35,673 bases of DNA from Nitrospirota bacterium (lineage in GTDB: Bacteria; Nitrospirota; Nitrospiria; SBBL01; JAADHI01), in NCBI GenBank assembly GCA_029261155.1, contig JAJDBW010000020.1, forward strand, positions 1 through 35,673, given 5' to 3'. A model generated the notes under the pieces. That model was not told where the DNA came from, ran no database searches, and saw nothing but the letters and a program-made list of their open reading frames with translations. Shown piece by piece: positions 7,527 through 14,740 of this stretch. The position numbers and the translations under genes were made by a program. Numbering within the stretch: position 1 is the stretch's first letter; every line of letters starts with the position of its first letter.

Positions 7527-7661
7527 GACATAGGAAAATAAAAAAGTCAAAAAGTTTGGATTCAACCAAAATTTTGCGAATTCCATTTGAAACCCTGCAC
7601 AGATTGGAACATATAAAAAACCAACCTTACGGGAAGAACTGAGCAAGTAAGACGGCCTTAC

Positions 7662-7913
7662 TTACCCCGTCGGTTTTTCAGCATTCGCCAATCGGTATAA
7701 ACGAGTAAGCTCGTCTTCTAAGCTATTGGTCAGTGGACCTATCCCTATTCTTTTATACCAATAGTTGGCGTTTTTAAAATCGCCCTCTACTCGATGCAAG
7801 TAGGCATGGATGAGGCAGGATAACTTATCGGTATAAGGCTGAACTTCCTTATGGGATTCATCCCAATGCCCATCGCGTGCGAGATCTAGTGCTTTGATAT
7901 AATCACACGGCAT
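7662..7913 (-). CDS. Small helical protein of the TPR-like type (83 aa)
   Basis: The order A-x-D-G-HWDE-H-K-E-V-x-x-x-x-x-x-L-x-x-x-IHAYLHRVEGDFKNANYWYKR is one I recall from a widespread family of small uncharacterised bacterial proteins that pair a tetratricopeptide-like helix hairpin with a W-Y-x-R motif. The function is unknown. The full family length is present: ATG, one TPR-like unit at residues 13-58 and a short helical tail. It has no export signal. Read in the minus direction it lies downstream of HU, separated by a strong hairpin, so it is probably transcribed on its own. Confidence 0.7.
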   Translation of the reverse strand: MPCDYIKALDLARDGHWDESHKEVQPYTDKLSCLIHAYLHRVEGDFKNANYWYKRIGIGPLTNSLEDELTRLYRLANAEKPTG

Positions 7914-8007
7914 ATCGCCTGTCCTTTGCTCCAGTGCTGCGTTACTTCAATGCTCGATACGAGATTTAAAATTCCACCTCACTCCCCTACCCGTCCCGAC
8001 CAAAACA

Positions 8008-8040
8008 GATTGCCCCCCTCAAAAAAACCGGGGGGCAATC
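8008..8040 (-). terminator. Terminator hairpin downstream of HU
   Basis: GATTGCCCCCC (8008-8018) pairs perfectly with GGGGGGCAATC (8030-8040) across an 11-base loop rich in A. In the minus direction it comes about 115 bases after the HU stop and is followed by a short T-rich stretch. In the plus direction it is followed by A-rich DNA. The rest of 7914-8154 has no gene. Confidence 0.6.
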
Positions 8041-8154
8041 AAAAAGAAACCGCCTGAAAAACAAAAGACCGTCCGGGCTTGCAGGGGACGTGACGGAGCT
8101 GGGCGAGGGCGCGCCGGCTGCGGGACCGGCTTCAACCTTTTTCAGGCCACCCTT

Positions 8155-8442
8155 CTATAAGGTTCCTTTCAAAGTACTCGAAGGTTTGAACTTAATCGAC
8201 TTTGAAGCCTTGATCTTGATTTCCTCACCCGTTTGAGGGTTACGGCCCTTCCTTGCGGCCCGCTTGGTCAGGCTAAAGGTGCCAAAGCCGGGAATCGCTT
8301 GCTTCCCTTCTTTCTTAACCGTCTTCCCAATCGTTGAAAACGCCTCAGTCAAAATGGTATCGACCGTTTTTTTTGTGACTTCTGTTTTCATGCTTTTAGA
8401 GGTGGCCTTTGAAATCTTTTCGATCAATTCAGCTTTCGTCAT
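8155..8442 (-). CDS. HU/IHF-family DNA-binding protein (95 aa)
   Basis: This nucleoid-type protein bends DNA as a dimer. It has the complete family layout: MTKAELIEKIS helix-turn-helix start, the dimer helices, then GFGTFSLTKRAARKGRNPQTG, which is the beta-arm signature, followed by EIKIKASKSIKFKPSSTLK. The start at 8442 is preferred because GGAGG lies about 11 bases upstream. The in-frame ATG at 8451 is only a few bases from that site, too close. Plasmid-borne HU genes often assist iteron origins or conjugation complexes; its presence near rep is compatible with that, but it is inference. Confidence 0.93.
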   Translation of the reverse strand: MTKAELIEKISKATSKSMKTEVTKKTVDTILTEAFSTIGKTVKKEGKQAIPGFGTFSLTKRAARKGRNPQTGEEIKIKASKSIKFKPSSTLKGTL

Positions 8443-8655
8443 GTGTCTCATTCCCTCCCCTGTTAATACCTCTCGAAAATTAATCAAGGGACTCTAGCCA
8501 AAGATCCCAATAAAGTCAAAACGATCTCCCCTACTTCTCTGCTGACCTTGTTCTTTTTATAACGCGGTGCTCGAAGTCATACCCTCCGCCCTAGTGGCTC
8601 CCCCTGAAGGGTATCTCGCCGGAGGGATCTCGACAGCCTATTAAATCCTGCACTG

Positions 8656-8889
8656 CCTCCTAAGAAGATCTAATGCCGAGGGTGGGCTGAATTTAGGAGG
8701 AAGCAGCCTTGGCGAGTGCCGTGCCTTTGATCAAGCCTTCAGTCACGTCCCCCGCAATGTCTGTCTATTCGTGTCATTCAGCCGTTCTTCGTTTCCTTTC
8801 CTTCCTCCCCCCGCAAGTTTTTGTGAACGGGGGGAGGAAGGAATTTGGTTTTAAGGCCATCCCCATCACAATCAAAGGAGGATAACATC
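8656..8889 (+). promoter_or_regulatory. Leader element copy 2, upstream of intact DUF932
   Basis: The most complete GC-rich copy. An upstream hairpin (CCTCCTAA 8656-8663 with TTAGGAGG 8693-8700) is followed by AAGCAG and a conserved block, TTCAGTCACG to TGTCTATTCG (about 8738-8770), shared with copy 3. Next comes a perfect 16-bp stem (8798-8813 with 8828-8843) around the loop CAAGTTTTTGTGAA, then a tail GAATTTGGTTTTAAGG and a strong AAAGGAGG site. The tail after the stem is T-rich, so it could also end transcription. The 8488-8655 stretch before it shows only a further GC-rich inverted repeat around 8580-8628. Confidence 0.65.
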
Positions 8890-9735
8890 ATGAGACATTC
8901 AAGGGCCTATGGTTTCGGAAAATTACAAGAACTAGATAACGATCAATTGCGGGGACGCTGCCCCTCTATCTTTGCGAATCAGGCCTCCAGTCGGACCAGC
9001 GGACGCTATGAATTTATCCCCACGGCCGCTGTCGTCACCGGATTCAAAAATCAAGGATGGTTGCCCGTCTTGGCAAAAGAAACAAAGGTTAGAAATCCGG
9101 ATCGTAAAGATTTCTGTAAACACATGATCCGATTCCGGCACCGCGATCACATGGACAAAAGCTTAGGAAATGTGGCCGTCAATGATCTGGTCCCTGAAAT
9201 CGTCCTGGTGAATGCCCATGACGGCACGTCCTCCTTTCAGCTTCACGCCGGGATATTCCGTTTTGTCTGTTCTAACGGAATGGTCGTTGCAGATAGCACG
9301 ATTCAAAATCATCGCATCCGGCACACCGGCCAGGTCGTCAATGACGCCATTAACGCCGTTTATGAAATCGTCGAAGACACCCCAAAGGTTTTTAATCAGA
9401 TTGAAAACTATCGAGCCATGACCCTTGCGCCCAAGGAGCAAGAAGTTTTTGCCGAGTCGGCTTTAATGCTCCGATGGCCTGAAGCGGACCGGCCTTTTTC
9501 ACCCGCTCAAATCCTTGCCTCCCGTAGACGAGACGATCATAAATCCGATCTTTGGACCGTATTCAATCGAATTCAGGAAAACCTGTTAAGGGGCGGCATG
9601 AGAGGCCGAAGGAAAAACGAACAGGGCCGGACCCAAAGGACGACCTCGCGGGCGATCCAATCCGTTTCGGAGGACCTGAGATTGAATAAAGCTTTATGGA
9701 CGCTGACCGAAAAGCTTGCCGCCTTAAAAGGATGA
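8890..9735 (+). CDS. DUF932 / phage-plasmid-like protein, intact (281 aa)
   Basis: Full-length version of the frameshifted gene at 313. The start at 8890 has AAAGGAGG at ideal distance and matches the paralogue's MRHSR. The core, PSIFANQASSRTSGRYEFIP through LPVLAKETKVRNP, FCKHMIRFR, DLVPEIVLVNAHDGTSSFQL and FRFVCSNGMVV, is the DUF932 region known from phages and conjugative plasmids. The C-terminal 90 residues are basic (GGMRGRRKNEQGRTQRTTSR) and probably touch nucleic acid. Molecular function is unestablished; the family is often seen beside ssb and other early-entry genes. It follows leader element copy 2. Confidence 0.88.
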   Translation: MRHSRAYGFGKLQELDNDQLRGRCPSIFANQASSRTSGRYEFIPTAAVVTGFKNQGWLPVLAKETKVRNPDRKDFCKHMIRFRHRDHMDKSLGNVAVNDLVPEIVLVNAHDGTSSFQLHAGIFRFVCSNGMVVADSTIQNHRIRHTGQVVNDAINAVYEIVEDTPKVFNQIENYRAMTLAPKEQEVFAESALMLRWPEADRPFSPAQILASRRRDDHKSDLWTVFNRIQENLLRGGMRGRRKNEQGRTQRTTSRAIQSVSEDLRLNKALWTLTEKLAALKG

Positions 9736-9787
9736 TTTAATCGGCGCTATTTACCAAAATAGAATAAATACAATGGAGGACCATAAA

Positions 9788-9835
9788 ATGAGATACCTTC
9801 GTCCTTTAGACGATCCTGTCCCCACCCAGGCCTAA
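9788..9835 (+). CDS. Tiny ORF, MRYLRPLDDPVPTQA (15 aa)
   Basis: It has its own TGGAGG site about 9 bases before the ATG, and starts GGAGGACCATAAAATGAGATA, similar to the 5' end of the DUF932 gene (GGAGGATAACATCATGAGACA). It stops after 15 codons, 58 bases before the DUF6573-like gene. It may be a truncated relic of a duplicated start, or a leader peptide; translation is unproven. Confidence 0.3.
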   Translation: MRYLRPLDDPVPTQA

Positions 9836-9893
9836 AACGTCGGCGGGTTTATATACTTTTGAAATCGATTAATTTAAACTCAAAAAGGACATC

Positions 9894-10292
9894 ATGGAAA
9901 TGACTTTTCAATTCGAAGACGATTATTGTGGAAACGGTATCCAAGCCAAGACCCGAAAACAAGCCATAGCCGACGGGCTGTTATTCGATACCACCGAAAT
10001 CGCAAAAAAAATGGGTATCCCCTACCCTGTTGCTCTCACCGCTTCTGTGTATCAAAAATATGTCCGTATTCCTGCTGGAAAACCTCAAAATGAAATCGGC
10101 TGGTCCTCGGGTATTGTTTACGTCCTCAGCGTGGCGATTCAATATAGCAGAGGATCCAGTGATTCAGTCCTTTTTTTCAAAATAAGTGGCCGTCGTCGTT
10201 ACAAGGATCCTCCCGTCGCGTTAAAAGCCGTATGTCTCCCGGGTGACGATGAAGAACCTGTCATCACCATCATGATGCCGAATGAAAATTAA
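9894..10292 (+). CDS. DUF6573-like plasmid protein (132 aa)
   Basis: The order TRKQAIADGLLFDTTEIAKK, then PYPVALTASVYQKYV, VLSVAIQYSRGSS, VLFFKISG, ALKAVCLPGDDEEPVITIMM matches a small family common on conjugative plasmids and phages, which I recall as DUF6573. Function is unknown. The AAGGA about 8 bases before the ATG is a suitable ribosome site; an in-frame ATG two codons later is a possible alternative. It follows the DUF932 gene in the same direction and is probably part of the same early or accessory operon. Confidence 0.75.
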   Translation: MEMTFQFEDDYCGNGIQAKTRKQAIADGLLFDTTEIAKKMGIPYPVALTASVYQKYVRIPAGKPQNEIGWSSGIVYVLSVAIQYSRGSSDSVLFFKISGRRRYKDPPVALKAVCLPGDDEEPVITIMMPNEN

Positions 10293-10344
10293 AAATCTTA
10301 GGGCCGACTTTGACAAGGTCGGCTGTTTCCAAGATGAAATAATA

Positions 10345-10585
10345 ATACTCTATAACTATAGACTCTATAGTTTTAATATGTTATAAGTATGCAACTATAG
10401 CACTTATAGCTATATATAATTATAGATATAGACCTATAGATAAGTATAGCTATAGGAGTTTAAAACTTTTAATGTCTATAGCATTATATTTATAGAATAT
10501 TAGGTTTATATATCTATGTAAATTTATAGATTAAAATTTCTATATGTCTATATTTATATAATTAGATATGTTTTGAACTATATAG
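10345..10585. promoter_or_regulatory. CTATAG-rich array, candidate centromere and parA operator
   Basis: About 240 bases of over 75% A+T. They contain at least five CTATAG hexamers (each a palindrome) and two copies of the 10-bp palindrome TATAGCTATA (near 10406 and 10445), as well as many ATAGA and TCTATA half-sites. The array ends at the ribosome site TATAGGAGC of parA. Small type Ib partition systems carry their centromere and autoregulatory operator just upstream of parA, bound by the ribbon-helix-helix partner. That setting is matched here; binding itself is inferred. Confidence 0.6.
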
Positions 10586-10596
10586 GAGCATAAATA

Positions 10597-11208
10597 ATGA
10601 GTTTTAAGCTTGTGAACATCTGGAATCCGAAAGGCGGTCAAGGTAAATCAATGATTGCCATTAATTTAGCGGCTGCCGCCGTTGAAATGGGTTTAAAACC
10701 GCTTGTGATATGCCAAGACCCGCAAGGGACTTCGAGAATGATATATGCTGGCGGGCGGCTACCCTTTGAAGTCATTTCAAGCATTCCGCAGGAAAAGCCC
10801 GATGCAAATTTGGTTTTAATCGACCATCAGGCCAGTGATTGGGAACTTCCGAAAGGCCGCATTGTGTTAATGCCAGTTAAGCCGGCTCGAACACAATATA
10901 AAACATATGTAGACGCGCGAAAATTGGCTGAGAAAGCAGGAAAACAAGTTATAACCGTTGTGACAGATGCCCAGCACCACAGAGCAGAAGAACGGGCAAC
11001 GGCCGAAAGATTAGTAGAAAAAGGCGCTATTGAAATTCCTTCAAGTGGTGTTTTTAGTCGTGCTGATGCTCAGTTAATGACAATTTTTGATCCTGAAATG
11101 AACAAAGCCTACAAGGTCAAAGACCGCCGTGGCGATTTTATGAAGATTTTAGGGGCTTTAATGGCCGAAGTTTTGGAGGAAGAGGGGAGGACGCAAAATG
11201 TCGCGTGA
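10597..11208 (+). CDS. parA: ParA-family partition ATPase, small type Ib (203 aa)
   Basis: Walker-type ATPase that moves plasmid copies apart by ATP-driven binding to nucleoid DNA. The deviant Walker A motif is visible near residue 11 (WNPKGGQGKS), with the signature lysine, followed by NLAAAAVEMG. A Walker A' type segment (CQDPQGTSR) and LVLIDHQAS, the likely Walker B strand, come next. There is no N-terminal HTH, so it is the short type whose partner, not ParA, binds the operator. The start follows TATAGGAGC. The last codons overlap the next gene by 11 bases, so the two are translated together. Confidence 0.9.
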   Translation: MSFKLVNIWNPKGGQGKSMIAINLAAAAVEMGLKPLVICQDPQGTSRMIYAGGRLPFEVISSIPQEKPDANLVLIDHQASDWELPKGRIVLMPVKPARTQYKTYVDARKLAEKAGKQVITVVTDAQHHRAEERATAERLVEKGAIEIPSSGVFSRADAQLMTIFDPEMNKAYKVKDRRGDFMKILGALMAEVLEEEGRTQNVA

Positions 11209-11479
11209 TAAAAGTGCCGACTGGATGGAGGAAGAAGAGATCCGAGCCGAAGAACTGGCCAAGACAGGAAAACCGCCAAATAATGACGCCCCGAAACTTG
11301 TGAGAAAGAAAGCCGCAGCACCCATAAGAGCCACTAAAGGGCTTTATATCCAGGAATCCTATGCAATGGCTTTTGATAGGGTCGTATTCGCACAGAAACA
11401 GGTCAAAGGAAAGAAAGCACCGGAGCTTGCAGAGGAAGCCATAGAGCTTTTATTGAAAAAATATGATATGAAGTTCTAG
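11198..11479 (+). CDS. Ribbon-helix-helix partition partner, ParG-like (93 aa)
   Basis: Residues 1-48 are charged and probably disordered. Residues 49-93 (KGLYIQESYAMAFDRVVFAQ then APELAEEAIELLLKKY) have the short strand plus two-helix pattern of ribbon-helix-helix DNA-binding dimers. A disordered arm plus RHH fold is the plan of ParG, which binds centromere and operator DNA and stimulates ParF/ParA. The gene overlaps the end of parA and is followed 30 bases later by rep. Family assignment rests on context and fold pattern, not on a strong sequence signature. Confidence 0.7.
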   Translation: MSRDKSADWMEEEEIRAEELAKTGKPPNNDAPKLVRKKAAAPIRATKGLYIQESYAMAFDRVVFAQKQVKGKKAPELAEEAIELLLKKYDMKF

Positions 11480-11509
11480 GAGTTTTCAGATTCTAAGGAA
11501 AATTGCATA

Positions 11510-12499
11510 ATGATTAAAAAAAATGAAGAAGAAACAAAATATCTTTCCGATGGTGCAGAGACCTGGAGCGACCTAGAAGCCGCCCACATTCAAGACCCGG
11601 AGCTTGCGGCGCGGATAAAGCGCATGAACAAGAATTACAGACAAGCCCCAAAAGGTGATAAACAACTTAATTTCTTTTCGCCGACGATATCGGATATATC
11701 AAATAAAGATGATTATAGTCTCATGGATATTGCTACATTTGGGCTCGGGAAAAAACCGCGCTTTGAGCCTATTAAATATGATTTGAACGGGGCGCTTATC
11801 ACCGTGCAGGGCGGTACTGAATGCGGCATGGCGACTATATTTGATTATGATGTTTTCCTTTTTGTCGTGTCCTATCTTGTCCGCGAAATGGAGCGAGTCA
11901 AGGAAGAAATAAAAAAAGGTCATGATGCGCGATTGCCTCCTCGCCAAATTAGACCGCCAGTATCAGAGCTTTTAAAGTTCTGCCGGCGGGATGATGGAGG
12001 AAAGAATTATAAGCAACTTGAGGCCACTTTAGAGCGTTTAAGCAGTACAAAAATTTCCATTAAAAAACATGGCGCTGGGAAGGGGCGGCGCGTTGGCATG
12101 TTTAGTTTGATAGGGGGTTTTAAAATCGCCACAGAAACCCGAACAGGTAACATTTCCGAGTTATCAATTGATATTCCGAACTGGGTTTATGATGGTGTTG
12201 TGAGGCCCGATAATCCCACTGTTTTGACACTTCATAATGATTATTTTTTACTTAATCAAGGCTATCACCGTTTTTTACACCGATTAGCGCGGAAAGCCGC
12301 CGGGAAGAGCGTGGCCACATACAGCATAGATACACTTTACGAGCGCAGCGGCAGTACAAGAGAATTTAGAAGTTTTAAAAGTGATTTGAAAAAAGCTATA
12401 GGCGTTTTGCAGGATGAACCATTACCAGATTATGAGGTGCGTTTCGAGAAAAATGGTAAAGCCGAAAATGTTATTTTTACCTATACCGGAGCGAATTAA
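11510..12499 (+). CDS. Plasmid replication initiator, RepA/RPA family (329 aa)
   Basis: This protein binds the iterons directly downstream and opens the origin. The segment MDIATFGLGKKPRFEPIKYD, ATIFDYDVFLFVVSYLV, a Pro-rich link, then LLKFCRRDDGGKNYKQLEATLERLSSTKI matches the RPA-type initiator layout (winged-helix protein, PF10134 as I recall it). A second basic region (SIKKHGAGKGRRVG) and YHRFLHRLARKAAGK follow, suitable for DNA contact. It starts after TAAGGAAA. Nine iterons begin 5 bases after the stop codon, which supports the call strongly. The frame runs through without interruption. Confidence 0.88.
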   Translation: MIKKNEEETKYLSDGAETWSDLEAAHIQDPELAARIKRMNKNYRQAPKGDKQLNFFSPTISDISNKDDYSLMDIATFGLGKKPRFEPIKYDLNGALITVQGGTECGMATIFDYDVFLFVVSYLVREMERVKEEIKKGHDARLPPRQIRPPVSELLKFCRRDDGGKNYKQLEATLERLSSTKISIKKHGAGKGRRVGMFSLIGGFKIATETRTGNISELSIDIPNWVYDGVVRPDNPTVLTLHNDYFLLNQGYHRFLHRLARKAAGKSVATYSIDTLYERSGSTREFRSFKSDLKKAIGVLQDEPLPDYEVRFEKNGKAENVIFTYTGAN

Positions 12500-12503
12500 G
12501 AAA

Positions 12504-12768
12504 CCGGACTTAGCGTGCAAAAGTGCGTTTTGTGGATATCACCGGACTTAGCGTGCAAAATATTCCTTGGGTATCTAAACCGGACTTAGCGTGCAAAGTG
12601 CCTTGTGAATACAACCGGACTTAGCGTGCAAAATAATCCTTGGGTACCTAAACCGGACTTAGCGTGCAAAGTGCCTTGTGAATACAACCGGGCATCGCGT
12701 GCAAAATACCGGGTTTTACGTGCAGAATACCGGGCTTGGCGTGCGAATTGCCGGGCTTGGCGTGCAAA
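12504..12768 (+). repeat. Nine iterons of the replication origin
   Basis: The 18-bp unit CCGGACTTAGCGTGCAAA occurs at 12504, 12542, 12580, 12615 and 12653, and in diverged form (CCGGG...CGTGCRAA) at 12688, 12709, 12730 and 12751. Start-to-start spacing is 38, 38, 35, 38, 35, then 21, 21, 21. In the first group the spacers are also conserved, so 12542-12614 and 12615-12687 form a 73-bp tandem duplication. The last four are packed at 21 bp, two helical turns. All lie on the same strand. Confidence 0.93.
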
Positions 12769-12864
12769 AATGTCCATAAGTTATTGAGAATTATTATCTT
12801 TTCAGCCCTAAAACGTTTTAAAACAATATAAAACATCTTTAAAACGGATTTTGGTTGTTGATAA
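12769..12864 (+). other. Candidate oriV opening region: phased TAAAAC repeats and DnaA box
   Basis: Right after the iterons the DNA becomes AT-rich. TAAAAC recurs at 12809, 12819, 12829 and 12840, a spacing of about 10 bp, one helical turn. This looks like the repeated AT-rich mers where an iteron origin melts. A TTATCAACA-type DnaA box (on the minus strand, 12856-12864) follows, one mismatch from TTATCCACA. TTATGGACA at 12771-12779 is a weaker match. Confidence 0.6.
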
Positions 12865-13400
12865 CCTTAAAATACTAATTACAAACAAAGAACACCTACC
12901 CTCCGATCGCGTTGCTCTCTCCGCCCCACGCTTCGCGTGGCCTTCAAAGGTTTTCGACACAAAGTCTCAATCTTAACTTTGATTTTAAAACCATAAACCC
13001 GAAAAGCAGGTCGCTACGCTCCCGCACCTAAAGAAAAAATTGCATGTTTTGGGCCGGAATTGGCCCTAGCGCCGTGTTTGAGGCCCTTTGGCAGGGGAGA
13101 GGGGCCAGAAAAGAAAAAAGACCGCTCCTGGGGCAAATAGGGCGCTTTCTAATTTTTTCCGAACCGGGTCCCTGTTTTTGAACCTCCCCAAAATAAAACG
13201 GCTTCAAATCGCCTCAGACCTTCAAAAAAAATTTCCCTAAAAGAATTAAAAAAATAAAAAAAGACAGCCTTGGCCGGCACCGGTCGGCCGTACGGGGGAT
13301 GTTTGATTCCAGCCGTTGCTTGTTGTATTGATCTTCGGTCTATGGCAGAATTCCGGCCTGTTTTGTGAGAATACTTGATTTCTAAATTTAGGATGTCTTT
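12865..13400. other. Gene-free stretch after the origin
   Basis: I see no credible gene in these 536 bases. They hold several GC-rich inverted repeats, including GGGCC-6-GGCCC (13051-13066), CCACGCTTCGCGTGG near 12925, a purine-rich A-stretch near 13220-13265, and GGCCGGCACCGGTCGGCC near 13272. These could be terminators, replication-control sites or copies of small repeats. No T-run clearly follows the hairpins. Confidence 0.4.
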
Positions 13401-13775
13401 GTGGGCCGAGCCAGGAAAAACAATGTACAACTGACTGTTTATATCTCTCCCAAAAGTAAGTGGATTTTGGAGCGTCTTAAAGAGGGGAGGACCCCCCCCG
13501 GCGATACTCCCGAAGCAACAAAAAACGTCAAAGATGGTTTTCAGCTTTCGGCAGAGACCGAACGCTTATTAGAAACCCTTCAAAGAGACTCGAAAGATCG
13601 AGGCGATAAAAAATCGAAAGGCTGGTTTATCGATCAAGCCCTTGATCACTATGTTTCCAAAGGCGGGGACAAATTATTTCGGCAGCTTGAAAAAGAGCAG
13701 AAAGAAACCGGGGGGAAAAAATCCAAAGGCTGGTTCGTAGAACAGGCCCTCCAAAAAAAATATAATAAAAAATAA
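13401..13775 (+). CDS. Basic protein with a tandem motif, possible RHH-type relaxosome accessory (124 aa)
   Basis: I do not recognise a named family. It starts at GTG (no ATG fits the frame). After a short basic start (GRARKNNVQLTVYISPKSKWILERLKEG), a unit is present twice: L-x-x-L-x-R/K-x-x-K-x-x-G-x-KKSKGWF-(I/V)-(D/E)-QAL, at about residues 56-84 and 92-119. The repeat ends in a helix, like the second half of ribbon-helix-helix proteins, so it may be two fused RHH-like units. The location between oriV and the candidate oriT/relaxase suggests a DNA-binding accessory of transfer, a MobC/TraY-like role; this is inferred from position. Confidence 0.6.
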   Translation: MGRARKNNVQLTVYISPKSKWILERLKEGRTPPGDTPEATKNVKDGFQLSAETERLLETLQRDSKDRGDKKSKGWFIDQALDHYVSKGGDKLFRQLEKEQKETGGKKSKGWFVEQALQKKYNKK

Positions 13776-14189
13776 CCCATCCTTCTTCAGAAACCCCCTA
13801 CACATCAAATAAGACAGAAAAGGCAATCGCCCCACGCCCTGGCGGGCCGCGTTCGCGGTGTTTGCTCATATTACAATTAATATTACACCTTGACCTTATG
13901 TATTCAAATGCTTATGCGCTTTTCATTGCCAGAGTTGTTGCGGGAACTCGTGGGTAAAAAGATGCCTTCGGCGTGCTTCGCACATCCTTTTCCCCGCCTC
14001 GCATGGCGATTTAGCTGATAAAGCGCGCTAAATTCCCCTGCGCTGCACTCGTTCCCACAACCCAAAAATGATCGGAGATCTTTGAAAATATTAAAGATTA
14101 TCTGTTTTTATTAGAACAAGATCTAAAATATTAGTACTGAGAAACGAGGTCAAAGGCAATGAGGTGATCTCTTTCTGAATACTGCGCAT

Positions 14190-14269
14190 GAAACGGGAAT
14201 AAATCTCTGTAATATATTGATATTATTGATAAAAATAACTTATCATTTCCGCAGGAATTGTTTATTTTT
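14190..14269 (+). repeat. 80-bp direct repeat, copy A
   Basis: It begins GAAACGG (14190-14196) and ends with a 27-bp stretch (14243-14269, containing CATTTCCGCAGGAATTG) that is identical in copy B. The middle 46 bases are diverged but align without gaps, about 28 of the first 53 positions matching. The offset between copies is exactly 227 bases at both ends. Confidence 0.7.
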
Positions 14270-14416
14270 GTTTTCAGTTGGGGCGTTTTATCTCTCATGT
14301 TTTCTTGAGGAGAGATTCCGGTCCTTATAATGTTATTAATAAGATCACTAATTTATCATATATAGCCATCTATATTTCTTATATCGATTTATTGTGTCCA
14401 TTTCTATTTTGGGCAC

Positions 14417-14496
14417 GAAACGGAGATAATGTTGCGTAAATAATTGAAACATAGGTTAAAATATGTGCTTCATTTCCGCAGGAATTGTTTATTTTT
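14417..14496 (+). repeat. 80-bp direct repeat, copy B
   Basis: It is the partner of 14190-14269, with GAAACGG at 14417-14423 and the identical 27-bp end at 14470-14496. Conserved ends with preserved length and a diverged middle suggest two protein-binding sites held at fixed spacing, or two related promoters. It lies 244 bases before the relaxase-like gene. Confidence 0.7.
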
Positions 14497-14740
14497 TCTG
14501 CACTTTTCTTCCTTATATTGGCTTTCCGAGGCGATTTCCAATTAAGTTTTTTATCGCGCTTTTCTCTTAAAATCCGAAGCCGGATGTGATGTGTTTCAGG
14601 GGGTCGATTCGTTAGAAGATGAATTTTATCGCCGACTTTATGGGGGTGGGGCGTAATCATTTTTGGACTATTCAGTATTCAAACGGGTATAAAATAAATA
14701 GTTAATAATTTAAATTATTAGTTGAAATAAGAAAATATAT

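Larger units (their letters stand above)
13776..14740. other. Gene-free 965-bp stretch, candidate oriT region
   Basis: There is no gene that I can support here. Visible structures are an inverted repeat ATTTAGC...GCTAAAT (14009-14033), a hairpin CGTGCTTCGCACA around 13970, GC-rich blocks up to about 14060, and an AT-rich right half with the duplicated 80-bp unit listed separately. Relaxase genes usually sit next to oriT, and the Replic_Relax gene begins at 14741. No nick site can be assigned by eye. Confidence 0.35.

Noticed and set aside
12504-12768. The repeats as a CRISPR array
   Set aside because: Repeats are 18 bp with conserved, alternating spacers and uneven 38/35/21 spacing directly after a rep gene; there is no cas gene. 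Iterons explain all of this.
12586-12836. Repetitive ORFs on both strands over the iterons
   Set aside because: The periodic proteins (Ala-Arg-Gln and similar runs) are translations of the iteron array, not genes.
14379-14660. Minus-strand ORF of 93 codons in the candidate oriT region
   Set aside because: The product is basic low-complexity sequence without recognisable motif, and it crosses the duplicated 27-bp repeat. Treated as chance.
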